A stretch of 64,000 nucleotides of DNA from assembly GCF_052324685.1 (NCBI RefSeq), contig NC_135223.1:13308130-13372129 (forward strand). The letters run 5' to 3'. The stretch is from Brachyhypopomus gauderio. Taxonomy: Eukaryota; Chordata; Actinopteri; Gymnotiformes; Hypopomidae. The notes under the pieces are model-generated. The model was not told the origin of the DNA and searched no databases. It saw only the letters and a program-made list of their open reading frames with translations. Position 1 is the stretch's first letter. Each line of letters opens with the position of its first letter. The translations under genes were made by a program, and so were the position numbers. Positions 17,701-31,143 of the stretch are shown piece by piece.

Positions 17701-18747
17701 AAGAATTCGTATAAAAGTCTGTGGCGCCTCAGTGCTCCACTCAGAACCGTGAGATGTAACTTTTGAGTGGGCGTTTGGTCTGTAGTGAATGTGTGAGTGG
17801 CAGAAGGGCACGGATGTTGTTCTGGTCCGAGCGCTGATGGGCCAAGCCTCATGTACAAGAGCTGCAGTGGGCGTAGGCTATGATGATGTATGTGAAAAAT
17901 ATACTTTTGATGACATTTTTGTAATGCATACTACAATATTATTAGATTTGATGTTAACACAGACACAAATCACACAAAAAAAAAAAAAACTAAACAGCCA
18001 GTCGTTTTCTCTGGAACATGCAGATGGTTGATCTCCTCAGGGCTGCTGTGTTGTGTGCTCAGGTCCTGGCCAACGTGGACGAGCTGTTCGACAGAGAGGA
18101 GCTGTCTGCCGCTCCAGACCCCGGCTGGCCCGACTGCTTCAACTCTGGAGTGTTTGTGTTCAGGCCCTCCATCGACACCTACAGCAAACTCCTGCAGTAC
18201 TGCACAGAGCACGGGAGCTTTGATGGCAAGTGACCCATATTCTATCTGTGTGTATCTGGGTTTACATGTGCAGTAAACAACCTGCTGACGGGGGAGAGAG
18301 GTCACTGTTGTCTCTTTAATCACACAATTGGGTAGGTAGTTATATGAGTAGATTACATCCAGTTCCAGATGGGTGGATTATATTCAACGGTGATTACTTG
18401 TCCATTCTTACATATTAAGTCTTTGCTGCTCGGGACTTGCAAGGTTTGTTTTCTCAGCAATGAGAAACAGGAGACATAAAAATTCTAGGATTCTTTCTGA
18501 GATTTCCAAGCATTTCAGATGTTGTAGTAATGGTTTAATAGTGACTCGTATGAAACCATTCTGTGTGGTGGATAGTCTTTGACACAGGGCTTGCTGATGT
18601 GTTTGGTTGGTTTGTCTAACTTGGGGCCCCTTCAGTCATGGACCTGAAGTTCTGTAGTCAAACTGCAATACTCTTGGCTTTGCCTTTGCACCTTGGAACA
18701 GTACAGCTCTGACATCAACCCCTTCATTAGCTGTTTTACTGTCTAAG

Positions 18748-18794
<47 letters not shown>

Positions 18795-19784
18795 CTTTCT
18801 GGAGATTTGATTTCAGAGCTAACTCTGCAGGAGTCATGGGGCAAGCCCTGAGTCTGAAGGGTTTATATCGGGTTCTGACAACATGCTGCTCCAGTTATTG
18901 TGTTGATGATCCCCGTTTGGTTTACACTCTAGTTTCTAACAACACAGCTTGTTTGGCTGTTGTACATTCCTGGCCATGAGGTTGAGGCAGTCCAGCTAGT
19001 TTTGGCCTGTAGGTCCTCTCTGGGTTAATGAGCTGGGTGTGGTTTGCTGAGTGGACCCGGTTTCACAGCAGACTCATCCCATCCATCTCCAAAACGGTTC
19101 TTCATTCCTCTGATGTGTTCGGGTGTGAAACCTCCCCTGACGGATATCTTCACACCCTGCGCTTCACACTCTGTGTTCTTTGCCCTCAGATCTGTTCCTT
19201 CTTTCTAAAGCGGGCAGGTGTAATTACCCCACCCTCCTTCCTTCTGCCCCACTGCGTGTGTCTCCCTGTGGGCGTGACCCAGCTCTGGGGCTCTCCGCCA
19301 CAGCCTCCTGCTCCCTGCTCTCACACACTGTGCATGGAGAATCTGGCACGGTGGCCGTCGGCAGACAAAAAGCCCTTTCATGGAAGTGCCTTGCTCTCTG
19401 GCTTTTTGGAGCAGAGTAGCGTTTTAAATGTGGTCACCTCATCACGGAGGAGCTGGGTTTCATCATGTGTTTCGGGACGTTACTTTACAGGGAGTTGCTG
19501 GTTCCAGCAGAGAGCTTTAACATGCAAAAGCTTTCCAGTTAACTGAGGTGTTGGAAGCTTAAATTATTTTGTGCATTCTGTCATGTGTAATAACTATTAA
19601 AGTGCTGCGTCACTATGACTAATGAAGAATTAGAAGAGGGAACTCCAGCACAGCGCATTGTTAAAACCACAGATGATGTGTTGTTGTGCCTTTCTGGCGG
19701 TGAGTCTGACTGGGTTCCTCCAACAGTGCATTAGTGTGCTGTCGGTTGTAGGAGTGCACTGGTGTGTGATGGAGCACTCTGGAG

Positions 19785-19815
<31 letters not shown>

Positions 19816-22800
19816 TTGGGTCACGCTTGCTCCGAGAACTCGCTCACTCTCGCTCTGTGATAAGCCCAGTGCTGTATGTTGCTGTTGTAAGAGTATGCGA
19901 CAGCAGTCAGAGTCGTCGTTAACTGGGATCACGGAGGAATTTTGTTTGCCGTGTTTGGGCTTTGGATGCAGTACAAAAGCATCTCCCAACATATCCTGTA
20001 ACGTATCCTGTTCCCATGTGAATCAGACAAAACGGTCTGATGGCATGTGATCTGTGCCAACGGTGATAGTTTATTTTTAGCAAGATCTCTGTGCGCATGT
20101 GTTTCTCTCGCCGATGCACGCATGCCGTGAAGTTGCACTGGCCTTGACGGTGTGCGTCTCCTCCACTCTCGTTCATGTGATTTGTCTGTGAGGACTCCTG
20201 TGGCCTCAGGCAATGGTCGACCCAGAGGATGACGAGACCGTTTCATTTCCAACCTTCAAACTGAGAAGAAAACATTTCAGAAAATGATTTAGGTCTTGAC
20301 TTTACCAAAGGCTGCTGTCTCGACGGCAAAGTAGTAGCTGCTGAATCCCTGTAAGCGAAGTGAAGGGGCATCTGTGTGTCTGCCCTGTTCCTCCCAGTGC
20401 TGACGACTGGCGCCCTTGCTGTGGGCACACATGCTGCTGCTCTGATCCTGTGCCAGGGTACGCTGGCAGCCCGCGAGGCGCATTCTTACCCGGTACTGCT
20501 CATCCCCTCAAAACGAAGCCCGCAAGGCATCGGCGATGTTTGTGGAGCCTCTCGCTTGAGAAGGGCCTCAAGGGTCGATTGTGAGTCAAGCCAGACTGCT
20601 GATGCATCGTCTAAACTGCTGCACACTGGGGTACAGTGGACCTGACTGATTTGATTGGCAATGGAGAAGCACCAATAGGTCCTTGTTAAATGTATATTGT
20701 CCTTAATTGCGCTCATGGCCTATGCTGTAGGTATGATATGGTCTTTACTCTGGCCTCGAGTCAAAACCTTGTGCAAGTGAGATGTCTGAAATGTGTTTTG
20801 GCATGAATAAGCGTTTGGTCTTGAATGAGTGCACTTTGCCTTTAAGAATGTACTTGGCTTTGTGGCTACAGAAATTAATGTCCTTCAGTGCAAATTATGC
20901 CCATGTTGACCTCTTGGCTTCAAGTGGCAAGTGTGTTGGGGGGGGGGGGTTTATTTATTTATTTTTTTTCCCCTTTGTATGCATGTGTGTGCGCATGTGC
21001 ATATGTGTAAGCATTGACCCGAATTGAATTGTGAACAGACGTGAAGGCTGGGGACGATTCTGTTCTCTGCTGCTTTCAACCATGGCAAGAAAGCAGTGGC
21101 TATTTTGTCACTATGGCAATTGGACCAAATTGCCTTGACACATGGCGTCCCCCAGGGATCAATTTTGGTGTCCCTTCTATTCACAGGGCACGGTGTCTGC
21201 TATACATGCTTCCATCACAGCAAGATGACAAAACCATCTACCAGATCAACACAACAGGGTTGCCTGGCAACTGTTGCCACATAGATTCACAGTGAAAATT
21301 TATAGATTGACATCTGGATGCACCCAAAAAAAGGACAAAATCCAATGTCACACAAGAGGAAAGGCTTGAGATAAGCCTGACTTATCTGAAAAGAGATTTG
21401 AAAAAAATGTGCATGCGTTGCCCTCAAGGTTCAGTTCAAATACCATCTTAAAATCTTGAGGTGTAATTAATGCAGACCTTCGCTTTAGGGGCTGGATTAA
21501 ATGAACCACTTTAGGGGCTGGATTAAATGAACCACTTTAGGGGCTGGATTAAATGAACCACTGGGCTGCAGCTGCTGTTAGAATGAGAATCGGCAGACGA
21601 CCCCAGTTCTCAGGTCACTGTGCTGGCTTCCATTTAGCTACAGGATTAATTTCAAAGTGTTACTACTTGTTTATAGATCGTTTAATGACTCCGGACCCAA
21701 ATGCCTCTCTGGCTTCCTAGGAGAGCACGCTAGCCCTCTCCGTTTAATAGGAACCACACAATGGTGAGTGCCTGGAACAACCACGACAGGCAACTCACGC
21801 CTGCTGAGCTGCTCACACCTTCAACCACAGACTTGTACCAGTTATTAATGATCTTTTACTTCTCTTAACTACTATGGATTTTCTCCAAGATGCATTCTGT
21901 TTATGTCTACTACACTTTTATTCTTATAAGCTTTAGCTATTATTTTATGTAAAGCACAGATTTGGTAACGAGAAGACTTTGATCTGCTGCTGTGTATGAA
22001 ATGAGCAGTAGAAGTGTCTTTGGCCTGCCTTAGCTGGGCTGGGTTACACATGTCCTGGTTTACAGCTGGGCAGACATGAGTGCACCCAGCAACACCGTTC
22101 CTGCCTGCCAAGCATGTGGTCAGTGGGAAGAACAGCTTTCACAACACATGACCTTTGCTTGGACACAATGGGTTTATGGCTTCATGGTAACCAAGGCCAA
22201 TTTGATGTGGTCATTAATGTCTCTAGCATGCCAAACGTATTTAGAAAATAAAGAAGTTAGCAGTAGGTTTGATTACCTTTGGCATGCGAGTTCATGCATG
22301 ATCACATCCACATGACAAGTGCTGACTTCAGATATCTGGGAGGTATTACTTTCTCCATTACTCAAGGACATGTGTTCTTGGATACAACATGCCTGCAATA
22401 TTAATAACAGAAATGTACAAACCTTTTGAGATATACATGCACATATAGAACAAAGATATAAATATCTTTATAGAGCTCTTAAAATAACCGCTATCACATT
22501 GCACAAAGCTACAGTATTGCTCAGTGCCCGCCATGATACACACACACACACACACACCACGGTGTAATGCTGTAGGCATAGAGCCATGAGGAGGTGGGTG
22601 CAAACTCTCAGAAGAGCGAGGTTTATTACAGGCACATCCATATTCATAATCCATTACACAGGCGTGTCAGGATGGCAGTCACACACAAACAATAACCAAT
22701 ACGAAGAGACATGACTAAACTAAAGGTTTATGATAAGTCCTCTAAACCTGATTATTTAAGATGAAAACTGGCAGGAAGGACCGTTGGTGTCTGTTTAGTT

Positions 22801-24173
22801 TACACCTTGGCGTCCACTGCCACCCAATACCTTCTGCCTGAGGAACAGGTAGTAAGGATGAAGTGTGCGAGCCACGTCGTGCCCGTCCCGTGCACCCCTG
22901 GGCCTACATCCTCCAGAAATCAATTGGAGGAACTTCAGTTCATTTCTCCTGTATAATATTTCCTGTTGGGCTTTAGGAAGTCAAGCTGAAACTTTAACTG
23001 TTAGGAAAGACTACTGTATCATGCCCCTGTCCCCTAACTGAAATATAGCAAAATGTAACTTTTGCTGTAATCTGGAACATGGTCTCCCAACATGGGTTTA
23101 CAGATTATCAGTAGGTACCTGTAGTTATCTGTAGTATATAGGGTTATGCAAGAACATGCCTGATTGGAATGTCATGGATAATAACTGGACCGTGATTAGA
23201 CAAAGGCCCTGGGATTAAATACCATCTCCTGTTTTGTTCTGTTTGGTTAGTAGTTTTGTCACATTTAAAATAAGGTGATTAGCTTTACACCTCTCGACAA
23301 AGTTGGCCATTTCAGAATAATCTAATGTGCTATAATCCTTGAACAGTTTTGCCAGCAGAAGACTCCAGTATGTCATGACATGAGTGCTCACACATTCATC
23401 TGTATACAAAGTAACAAAATGGCTGATGGCATTAGTAGCTTTCATCAGTGCCTCAACCCCCTCAGTTAAAATAAAGAAATCTAGACTTTACCTAGCATGA
23501 CTATGGATACCATGTATTTTTCTTATTTTTTTTTTTTTTTTTTTTTTACCATGTATTTTTCTAAACACTTGATTACAAGAGGTCTAAAGTTATTGGGATC
23601 TGGACAAAGTTTCAGTAGAACTAGGGTATTGACGGTATGTGCAGCAAATAGGTCATCAGGCTGGGGTTAAGTCCTGTTTACGGTTATTCAGTACTGAAGC
23701 AGAGAGCCCATCTGGCTCTGTGGATGTTTGGGAACACACCTGTTGGCACACACCTGTTGGCACACAACTTTCATTTGTCTGTGTGTGTGCAATCAGTCAC
23801 ATGTGTGAAAAACCTGGTTTTGGTGGGGGCATTACAGGTGAATGAGTTGGTTGTGCAACTGCGAGTTTGGCCCGTTGTAGCATGCATGCCAGGCACTGCG
23901 TTGGCCTTGTCCCAACTCCTCATGGCTCGCCAACCTGACCTGCAAACACACTCCCACCATCAGAGTGTCTCTACGAAGTGGAACAACACTGCAGTCATGG
24001 GTACAAGTGTGGCATGACCAGCACCAAACAAACCGTGACACGGTGGCAGTGTTTTACTGGCTGCAGTAGGGACTGAAGGAAGCTGTCTCCTAATATCCAT
24101 CACACAGTTTTAGTATGAAAAGAGAGGGGGGTGTGTGTGAGGGTGTGCCAGGTGAGGGGCTGTATTGTTGAAC

Positions 24174-24209
<36 letters not shown>

Positions 24210-25510
24210 CCACAGGAGGGGACCAGGGAGTCCTCAACGGTTTCTTTTGTGGCTGGGCAACAGAAGACATTGGAAAACATCTCCCGTTCATCTACAACAT
24301 GAGTAGCATCGCAATCTACACGTACCTTCCTGCTTTTAAAGAGTAAGTCACGCCTTACGTCTACATGTTGTTCATTCCTGATAAACCCAGCCAGGAATAA
24401 ATGTCTGGTCTAAACGTCTGGTTGTTTTAGTCGTTTAGTTGCTTGTTACTTCAATACTTGCAGCAGCTGTTTCTACGCACAACGTGTAGCGTTTAGTGCT
24501 TGTGCACTGCAGCTGTGTGTACGGTGAGCTTTCAGCAGCGTCACCAGAACTTTCAACAGCAGGAGGAAGCGTCACTATTTCTCTCACGCACCTCGCGGCG
24601 CTGTTTGCCATAGAGGCGCTGACGGGTCGGCCTGTATGCGCAGCTGAATGTTCAGTGTGAAGGAACCTGATACGTGGGTCACATGCATGTTGCCGTGTGA
24701 CATCGTGGCGTCATCGTGTGGGGTTGCACACAGCCGTGTGCACGCGCGCGCACACACACATGCAGGAGTGGGATTGAGGGAGACCATTCAGGGCTTGAAT
24801 ATCCAGCGTGTATCCCTGACTCCCCCAGACTAAAATAGAGAGGCTTATTTAAGGAGCTCAGCCAGTTGCGTGTTGTGCACAGGTATGCCGACATCACACA
24901 GCGAGCACCACGTTCACCCCCATGGGGGTGATTTAAGAGCTTCGGCTAAACTCTTGTTTCCAAAACGGAACCGAGCTTGTCCTGTCCAACGCCTCACAAG
25001 TCAAACATGGATAAGGACATCAATGACATACATTATCCTGATTGGGAATTGTGTACTGGTATTTGAACACAACTCCTGTACCCATGTGTGGCATTCTTGG
25101 TGAAGAGGGTCTATGTGTGTTGGACACAAATTAATTAATGAACTATCAAAAGAACTTGCAGCATGTGACAGATGGCGGCCTGTAATAGGTTGTCACCCTG
25201 TCATTTGTTAATGTGGTTGTCTGAGAGGTCAGGCTATTGGGCTGCATGACCTTCCACCCCCCCCCAGTTCTTGAAGAAATACAACCAAACCAAAAGAACT
25301 TGGCCCCACCCACTTAAACGTATGAAGTGTGTTCAGTACAAGAGACTTTCTTGCTGAGTACGTCATGTGGGCGGCTGATCAGAAGGCCCTCTTGTAAAAT
25401 AACACCAAATCCAGAGCTGGAACCTGTCCAGACAGTCTTGCTATGACTTTTAACCTTTTAGTAATGCTGCCTTCCAGGATATGAACTGCCCAACAGCAGT
25501 TGTGGAGAGA

Positions 25511-25575
<65 letters not shown>

Positions 25576-25608
25576 GTAGTATAGTATGTAGTATATATAT
25601 ATATATTA

Positions 25609-25645
<37 letters not shown>

Positions 25646-26321
25646 AAATAGTGTGTGTATATGTATGTCTCATTCATGTGGAAGAAATGTTCTCTTCGCA
25701 GGTATGGTTCAAATGCCAAGGTGGTGCACTTCCTAGGGAAGACCAAACCCTGGAGCTACACGTATGACCCTAAGAAGAAGACGGTAAAGGGCAACGTGGC
25801 GGAGGCCTCCACCCATCCCACGTTCCTCCTGGAGTGGTGGAGCCTCTACAGTAGTTGTGTGGTGCCAATGCTGCACCATGAACATGGAGACCAGCCTTTC
25901 GACTACGGCTGCTCTAGCTGTGAGGTGAGCTGCATTGCAGATTAACCACTAGGGGTCACGCACTCACACCGACACATTTGTATTGCCATCCTGTAAACAC
26001 GGCCCAATGTTTTAGCCTTAGTGTTATTATGGGACTTCATAATAAAGCCCAGAGTTGGTCAATAAGAAACGTTACACACACCTCATGGCAGTTGAAGTGA
26101 CCGCAGTCGTTTTGCCCTGCTGTTGCCTGCTTTTGATGTCACGCTGCTGTCTGTCTCCCTGCCAGGAGGAGGTGCTGCAGGCTCCTCCCCCCACCCTGCC
26201 CATCCCACCCACGCTCTCCTCTGCGGAGCGGAAGCAGCGCTGGGAGCAGGGCCAGGCGGACTACCTGGGGACGGACGCTTTCGACAACATTGAGAAAAAG
26301 CTTGCCGCGTTCCTTAAGTGA
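11735..26321 (+). CDS. gyg1: Glycogenin-1 (self-glucosylating glycogen primer)
   Basis: Seven coding exons: 11735-11741, 12908-13043, 16361-16535, 18063-18225, 24216-24342, 25702-25924 and 26166-26321. Together they give 987 bases, 328 residues; human GYG1 has 333 or 350. The first exon codes only for MT and one base of the third codon. The GT8 glycosyltransferase domain starts [12 protein letters not shown], has the manganese-binding DxD as D102-A-D104, and the self-glucosylated tyrosine falls exactly at Y195 in IAIYTY. The conserved C-terminal tail that binds glycogen synthase is present ([10 protein letters not shown], then [15 protein letters not shown]). It builds the first 8-12 glucose units from UDP-glucose on itself in the cytosol. 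Intron 4 uses a GC donor. The variable linker after residue 277 is short. A TATA box and CLEAR-type palindrome lie upstream. Confidence 0.96.
12633..12640. promoter_or_regulatory. E-box palindrome in gyg1 intron 1
   Basis: TCACGTGA within GTCACGTGAT, one base short of the perfect CLEAR palindrome, 0.9 kb after the gyg1 ATG. Confidence 0.4.
14001..14010. promoter_or_regulatory. Second perfect CLEAR/E-box palindrome, gyg1 intron 2
   Basis: GTCACGTGAC again, identical to the promoter-proximal copy at 11600-11609. Confidence 0.45.
18752..18793. repeat. (GT)n(GA)n microsatellite
   Basis: About 16 GT units followed by a short GA run, in gyg1 intron 4. Confidence 0.95.
19786..19815. repeat. Poly(G) tract
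   Basis: An uninterrupted G run of about 28 bases in gyg1 intron 4. Its exact length is unreliable in any assembly. Confidence 0.9.
21096..21880 (+). pseudogene. Decayed L2/CR1-like LINE reverse-transcriptase remnant
   Basis: Frame-broken translation resembles the 3' half of a non-LTR retrotransposon ORF2. The motif [15 protein letters not shown] at about 21138-21182 matches the [13 protein letters not shown] block of reverse transcriptase. In another frame, DDKTIY around 21224 matches the YADDTQIY active-site block. Later, around 21600-21720, [24 protein letters not shown] matches the conserved C-terminal region. Frameshifts and stops show it is dead. It lies in gyg1 intron 4 in the same orientation as the gene. 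Confidence 0.75.
21484..21562. repeat. 26-bp triplication inside the LINE remnant
   Basis: Three consecutive identical copies of TTAGGGGCTGGATTAAATGA plus ACCACT. Identity of the copies implies a recent expansion inside old retrotransposon DNA. Confidence 0.92.
24176..24207. repeat. (GT)n microsatellite before gyg1 exon 5
   Basis: About 15 GT units ending 8 bases before the acceptor AG at 24214-24215. Confidence 0.93.
25512..25665. repeat. (AT)n/(GT)n compound microsatellite
   Basis: A long AT run (about 25512-25570) followed by TATAG-, GT- and TATATA-rich DNA, up to about 40 bp before gyg1 exon 6. Confidence 0.95.
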
Positions 26322-27092
26322 GGACAGGAGGGGTCCTGCAGGGCTTTGAAGGGCTACTTCACGGGGATTTATACAGTGGAAGTTTGGAAGAGTGTGCATT
26401 AATACATGGCTGTATTGCCACTGCAAGTGATTTTACCTTTAGCTATGCAAAACTGTTACTACACAGTGCAACAACCTCCCCAACATTTCTTACTCTTAAA
26501 TTGTTCAATCGCTGTCAAATGAGCATTCGCCATGAGCAAACACTCACCAAAAAACTAATAAACAGTCTTGCTGCGTTCATTGTGCGCGGCCGTGCTGTAG
26601 TAGCAGGAAGGGAGCGTGGGTTTTTTATCCATTTGCACCTGTGGTTCTTTGCTTGCCAGGTGTTGTGTTGTGTTTTTTTCTTTCAGCCGAATCTTCTCCT
26701 TTGTTTACACAGGTGGTAACGGTGCTCGGTGTGTTTTTCACACATGTACAGTATTAGGAGACCTTGTGTGACGGCCAATAGGCTACCTGCCTCCTATCTC
26801 ACGCAGTGTCATAGTGTGAAGTGTAAAGTTACTGACCTGGACCGTGCTGTGTGCTGAAGCGCCTCTTGTCAGACTTTTAAGCAATTAGCTCATTTAGTTC
26901 AATTAGCGCAATTAGCTTTTTAAGCTCTTTGGATTTACAACTGATGAGAGCGAACAGCCTCCTTCACCTGTGTGTCGGTGTGGTGTGTGACTAGCAGGTG
27001 ACCATCTCTGGGTTTTGTCTTGCGGCCTTCGACTGCTCTTAGAATTTTCTCATTTAACATCACAACTTTGTGTCTTACTTTTTCACCTGTAA

Positions 27093-27098
27093 AATAAA
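27093..27098 (+). promoter_or_regulatory. Poly(A) signal of gyg1
   Basis: AATAAA about 770 bases after the gyg1 stop, with a T/GT-rich stretch after it. It is the likely end of the gyg1 3' UTR. Confidence 0.65.
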
Positions 27099-27866
27099 GT
27101 TTGGTGACGTTATTAAAAAGTGTACTTTGTCTGTAATGTGAATTGACACACATTCACATTAGTCACTTTACACTAAATGTATTCCATTCTTCATGGTTGC
27201 ACTTTTAAATACTACGTGTTTTGGAAATTTGTGAAAAGATATCCAGGCAGGGCTACGGTCTGGTCTCATCTAAATATATTTGACAGAATACTTGTCACGC
27301 TATAGGAAATGTTTTGTAAAGACGAAAGTGTTTGTAAAGAGATTCCCAAGGGCGCAGAGTCTGAGGTAGGTAGGCCAAACGGCGGGAAAAACAAAGGACT
27401 ACAGCGCGACTGGTGCACGCGCTGTACAGATCGCGACCAACTTCTCTGAGCACAATGAGCTGCTTATAACGAGATCTTACAGTGTCTCCCAGTGGAGATC
27501 TTTAAAAATGCAGTTTTGGTTTGATTCTATTCTGCTTGATGCTGTTGTATTATTTTCTATAGTATTGTTATTTATTTATTTTACGTGTTCCTCGTATATA
27601 TTTAGATATTTAAAATTTTGCTTTAAATAATTACAATACTGCAACAATAACTCAATAGAAAGCGTCTTGGCTGCGTATTAATAACATGTTTGCGTTATCT
27701 GTTGTGTTAATAAAGCGTGTGGTTGTGCTTATTCGTCAAACATGGCTGGCGAAAGCTGTCAACACTGTCAAACTGATAGCCCTCCTCCGTGAACGTAGGC
27801 GCGTTCACGGCGTCAGGGAGGTCTACACTAAACCCAGCCTCCCTCATCTCACAACACGCTCGCAAG

Positions 27867-30800
27867 ATGGCCTCGCTGCCCATCGTTAGAGCTGCCGTGC
27901 TTGTAGCTTTTTCAGTATTTCTGACATTAATTTTGGCTTTCGGGCTTCCGTTTGCGCTGAACTTCGTTACTCGGGCCTTGGGACTGCCGGAAGCCAACGT
28001 GACGGAGTGTGTGGTGGCGGTGTACGCGCTGTTCGTGCTGTACATCGCGATGCCTCGTTTACCGCGGGGCTCCGTCAAGGTGAGCTGCCCTACGACCGCC
28101 TTACGACTGCGACTTTAGTGCTCGGTGACACCGCCACCTGCATGTCCATGTGAGACTGGAGACCAGGTGTGAGGGGTATAGATGCGAATTCGGATCAGAT
28201 CAGAGTTCGGTGATCATTTAAATAGCCTGTCGGACCTAAAGTGTGATGGTTAAGGAGAGGTGTCCTCGCAGCCTAAAGTTTTGTATCTGCAGTCCTTTTA
28301 ACACTTGAATCTCCCACTCGTGGGATCAATAATCTATACTGAATTGAATCATAACAAGGATTTGGATTGTCTGGCTAGTTAACTACCTGTTGTTGGCACA
28401 ATGATTTTTACATGGTGAAGTAACTTCAAACGTAACTTGCAATGTTCCGTTGCAGGTGGAGGGGAAGGCGGTGTTCATTACTGGATGTGACTGTGGGTTT
28501 GGACATGCGTTGGCCAAGCACCTGCACAAACTGGGTTTCACTGTGTTTGCCGGTTGTCTCTTAAAGGTAACTTATTAACCGTCAGAGTGACAGACGCTGG
28601 TCAGCATTCTCTTCATTGGATGCATGTTTGAATTTGGGGAAGAGATGTGAAATAGTGTGTGAAAATGATTGAACAAACTCTTGCAAAATCGTGCTTGAGC
28701 ATGAGAGGTCAGTTAAACTCAAAGTTTCAGAACTTTACAAGGTGGTGCAAGCTTTCACTAGAGATCCTTCAGTGCAGGGTGTCATTGAAACATCTTCACA
28801 GCATCTCGGGCGTGGAATCATCCTCAATGTATGCCCTACAGTCCTGCAGTGTTGGGGGGGGGGGGGGGGGGGTGTTTCCCCTCTCTCTGTTATCACATCT
28901 TGATTCCAATACATTGAAGTTTATGTTGGGTAGCTGGTGAACTAAATCAGGTATGTCAGCCCAGATGATGTGTATTGGGTGTAGGGTGATTCCAGATGTC
29001 CAGGATCAGAGCTGCTGTCCAACAGGGGGTGAGGGTGGGAGTTGGGGTTGGTGGTGGTGGTGGTGGAGAGTGCAGCATGCCCTGTTCCTGCAGGACCAGG
29101 CTGGCGCGGGGGCGGTGGAGCTGGAGAACATGCACTCTGACACGCTCAAGGTGGTGCAGGTGGACGTCTGCAGCGAGGAACAGGTCTCCCAGGCGTTGGA
29201 GTTCGTCAGGGCTAACCTGGCCCACCCAGACAAAGGTGATCTTGCTCTTGGTGGTGGGCTTCACAAAGTGCTTAATTCTTAACTGCTGAATTCATGCTTA
29301 CATTTCGTAGTGGGTGGTTTATAGGTCACTGGGGTTGCTATGACAACAATTAGCAGTTGGTTTCACAAGCCAATGCACTAGACTGGGACTGCAACAAAAT
29401 TCTGGTTTGGCTCACAGTTGAACTCTCTCCTCCTCCTCTTCCTCTTTTGTCCCTCACTGCCTCTTTCTCTCTATCTCTCTTCCTCCTTCTCCTCAGTGAT
29501 GTTTCTCCTCAGTAGTTTCAATGATGGTCATAGTTTGAGTGTTCCTCAGAGACATTACTGATAATCAGCAGTTATTCCATCATCCCCTGGCTAGTCTCAG
29601 GAGACAAGCTTGGATTAAAACTGATTTAACAGACCTATATGACCAGCCTTTGCCACATAATGCCATTAATGTATAACTACTTTTCATTTCTACTTGACAT
29701 TAAGAAACAAAAGAGTACAGTGGCGTGTAATGTGCTTTACATGTGATCTTTCAAAAGGCCATGATTTCATTAAGCATAGTGTGTGCTGCATTTTCCGTCA
29801 GTGGAGAGGAAGCATGTGGACACATGAACTTGTGCTGCTCCACCTCTCCAGAATACAGCGTGTGACGTGGGGCTGCTTATTTCAGCAGGCCGTACGTTAC
29901 ACTCCGAAGGGAGAGAGGGAAGACGCTGGTTTAGAGTCCCCACGAGCAGCCGGCGGTGTGGCTGACCCGCTGATCTTCATCACTGTGCTTGCCTTGAACC
30001 AGGGCTGTGGGCGGTGATCAACAACGCTGGGACCTCGACGTTTGGTGAAGTGGAGTTCACGAGCATGGACACCTACAAGCAAGTGTGTGAGGTGAACCTG
30101 TGGGGCACCATCCGAGTGACCAAGGCCTTCCTCCCGCTCATCCGCAGAGCCCAGGGTGAGACACGGTGTCCAGCAGGAGTAGGAACGATGACACCCGACA
30201 TTGCAGAAACAAATGTGTATATCACAGTTCACACATCCATTTCAAGTCAAATTTGTCTTTTACTATGTTTTTGGAAACCACATTTGAACTTGAGCAGTTT
30301 CTCAATTGGCTGGGTTAAATATTTACAGAAGACTCGGGTCTGAGATTTTCATTAGTTGAATGAATGAATGAATGTTCAATTTATATAGCGCCTTTCCAGA
30401 TTCCCAAGGCGCTTTACAATTTAGCACAGGTACAAGTCACAGACAATCAATCACACACACACCGGCGAGAAGCGGCAGCCAATTGCGCACAGCGTACTCT
30501 ACCAGGATCCACAGCCCCCTGGGGGACTGAATGGGGTGCAGGAAGGGGAGAGAGGACAGACCCTAGAGACAGAGCACCATCCACCACTGGACATACAAGC
30601 ACACACACGCACGCACAGACACAGACACTACTTTTTATTGAACATAGAGACACAGACACACACTCAGGGAGAATTTTTTGTTGACTGCCAATTTACCTAA
30701 CCTCCATGTTTTTGGACTGTGGGAGGAAACCGGAGATCCCGGAGGAAACCCACGCAAACACAGGGAGAACATGGAAACTCCACTCAGATAGGGACTTGAA

Positions 30801-31098
30801 CCCAAGACCCCAGTGCTGAGAGGCAAACGTGCTAACCACCAAGCCACCGTGTTGCCCAATTGGATACTTTAGTTTTGGTAGAAGGATGTTGGTTAGGGCT
30901 TCATAATTAAAACTCCTGGATTAAGCTGTGCCATCGTCCATTATGTTAGTAGATTCATGTAAACCCCCGTACGAGATCAACCATCACAATGTGTTTTCAG
31001 CATGTTTGATTAATGGCGCGACCGTTTAGAGGCGTAGAGGCTGATACTGTCTGAGACATTTGTATTCATAGCAGCATACATGCATCTATCAGTAGGAC

Positions 31099-31143
<45 letters not shown>

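Larger units (their letters stand above)
18226..24215 (+). other. GC-AG intron of gyg1
   Basis: Exon 4 ends TTTGATG and the intron starts GCAAGT. Joined to GAGGGGACCAG at 24216 this restores Ser-Phe-Asp-Gly-Gly-Asp-Gln, as in mammalian glycogenin. The nearby GT at 18230 would break the frame. GCAAGT fits the U1-compatible GC-donor consensus. The 6-kb intron ends with a GT microsatellite and CTCCACAG. Confidence 0.88.
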
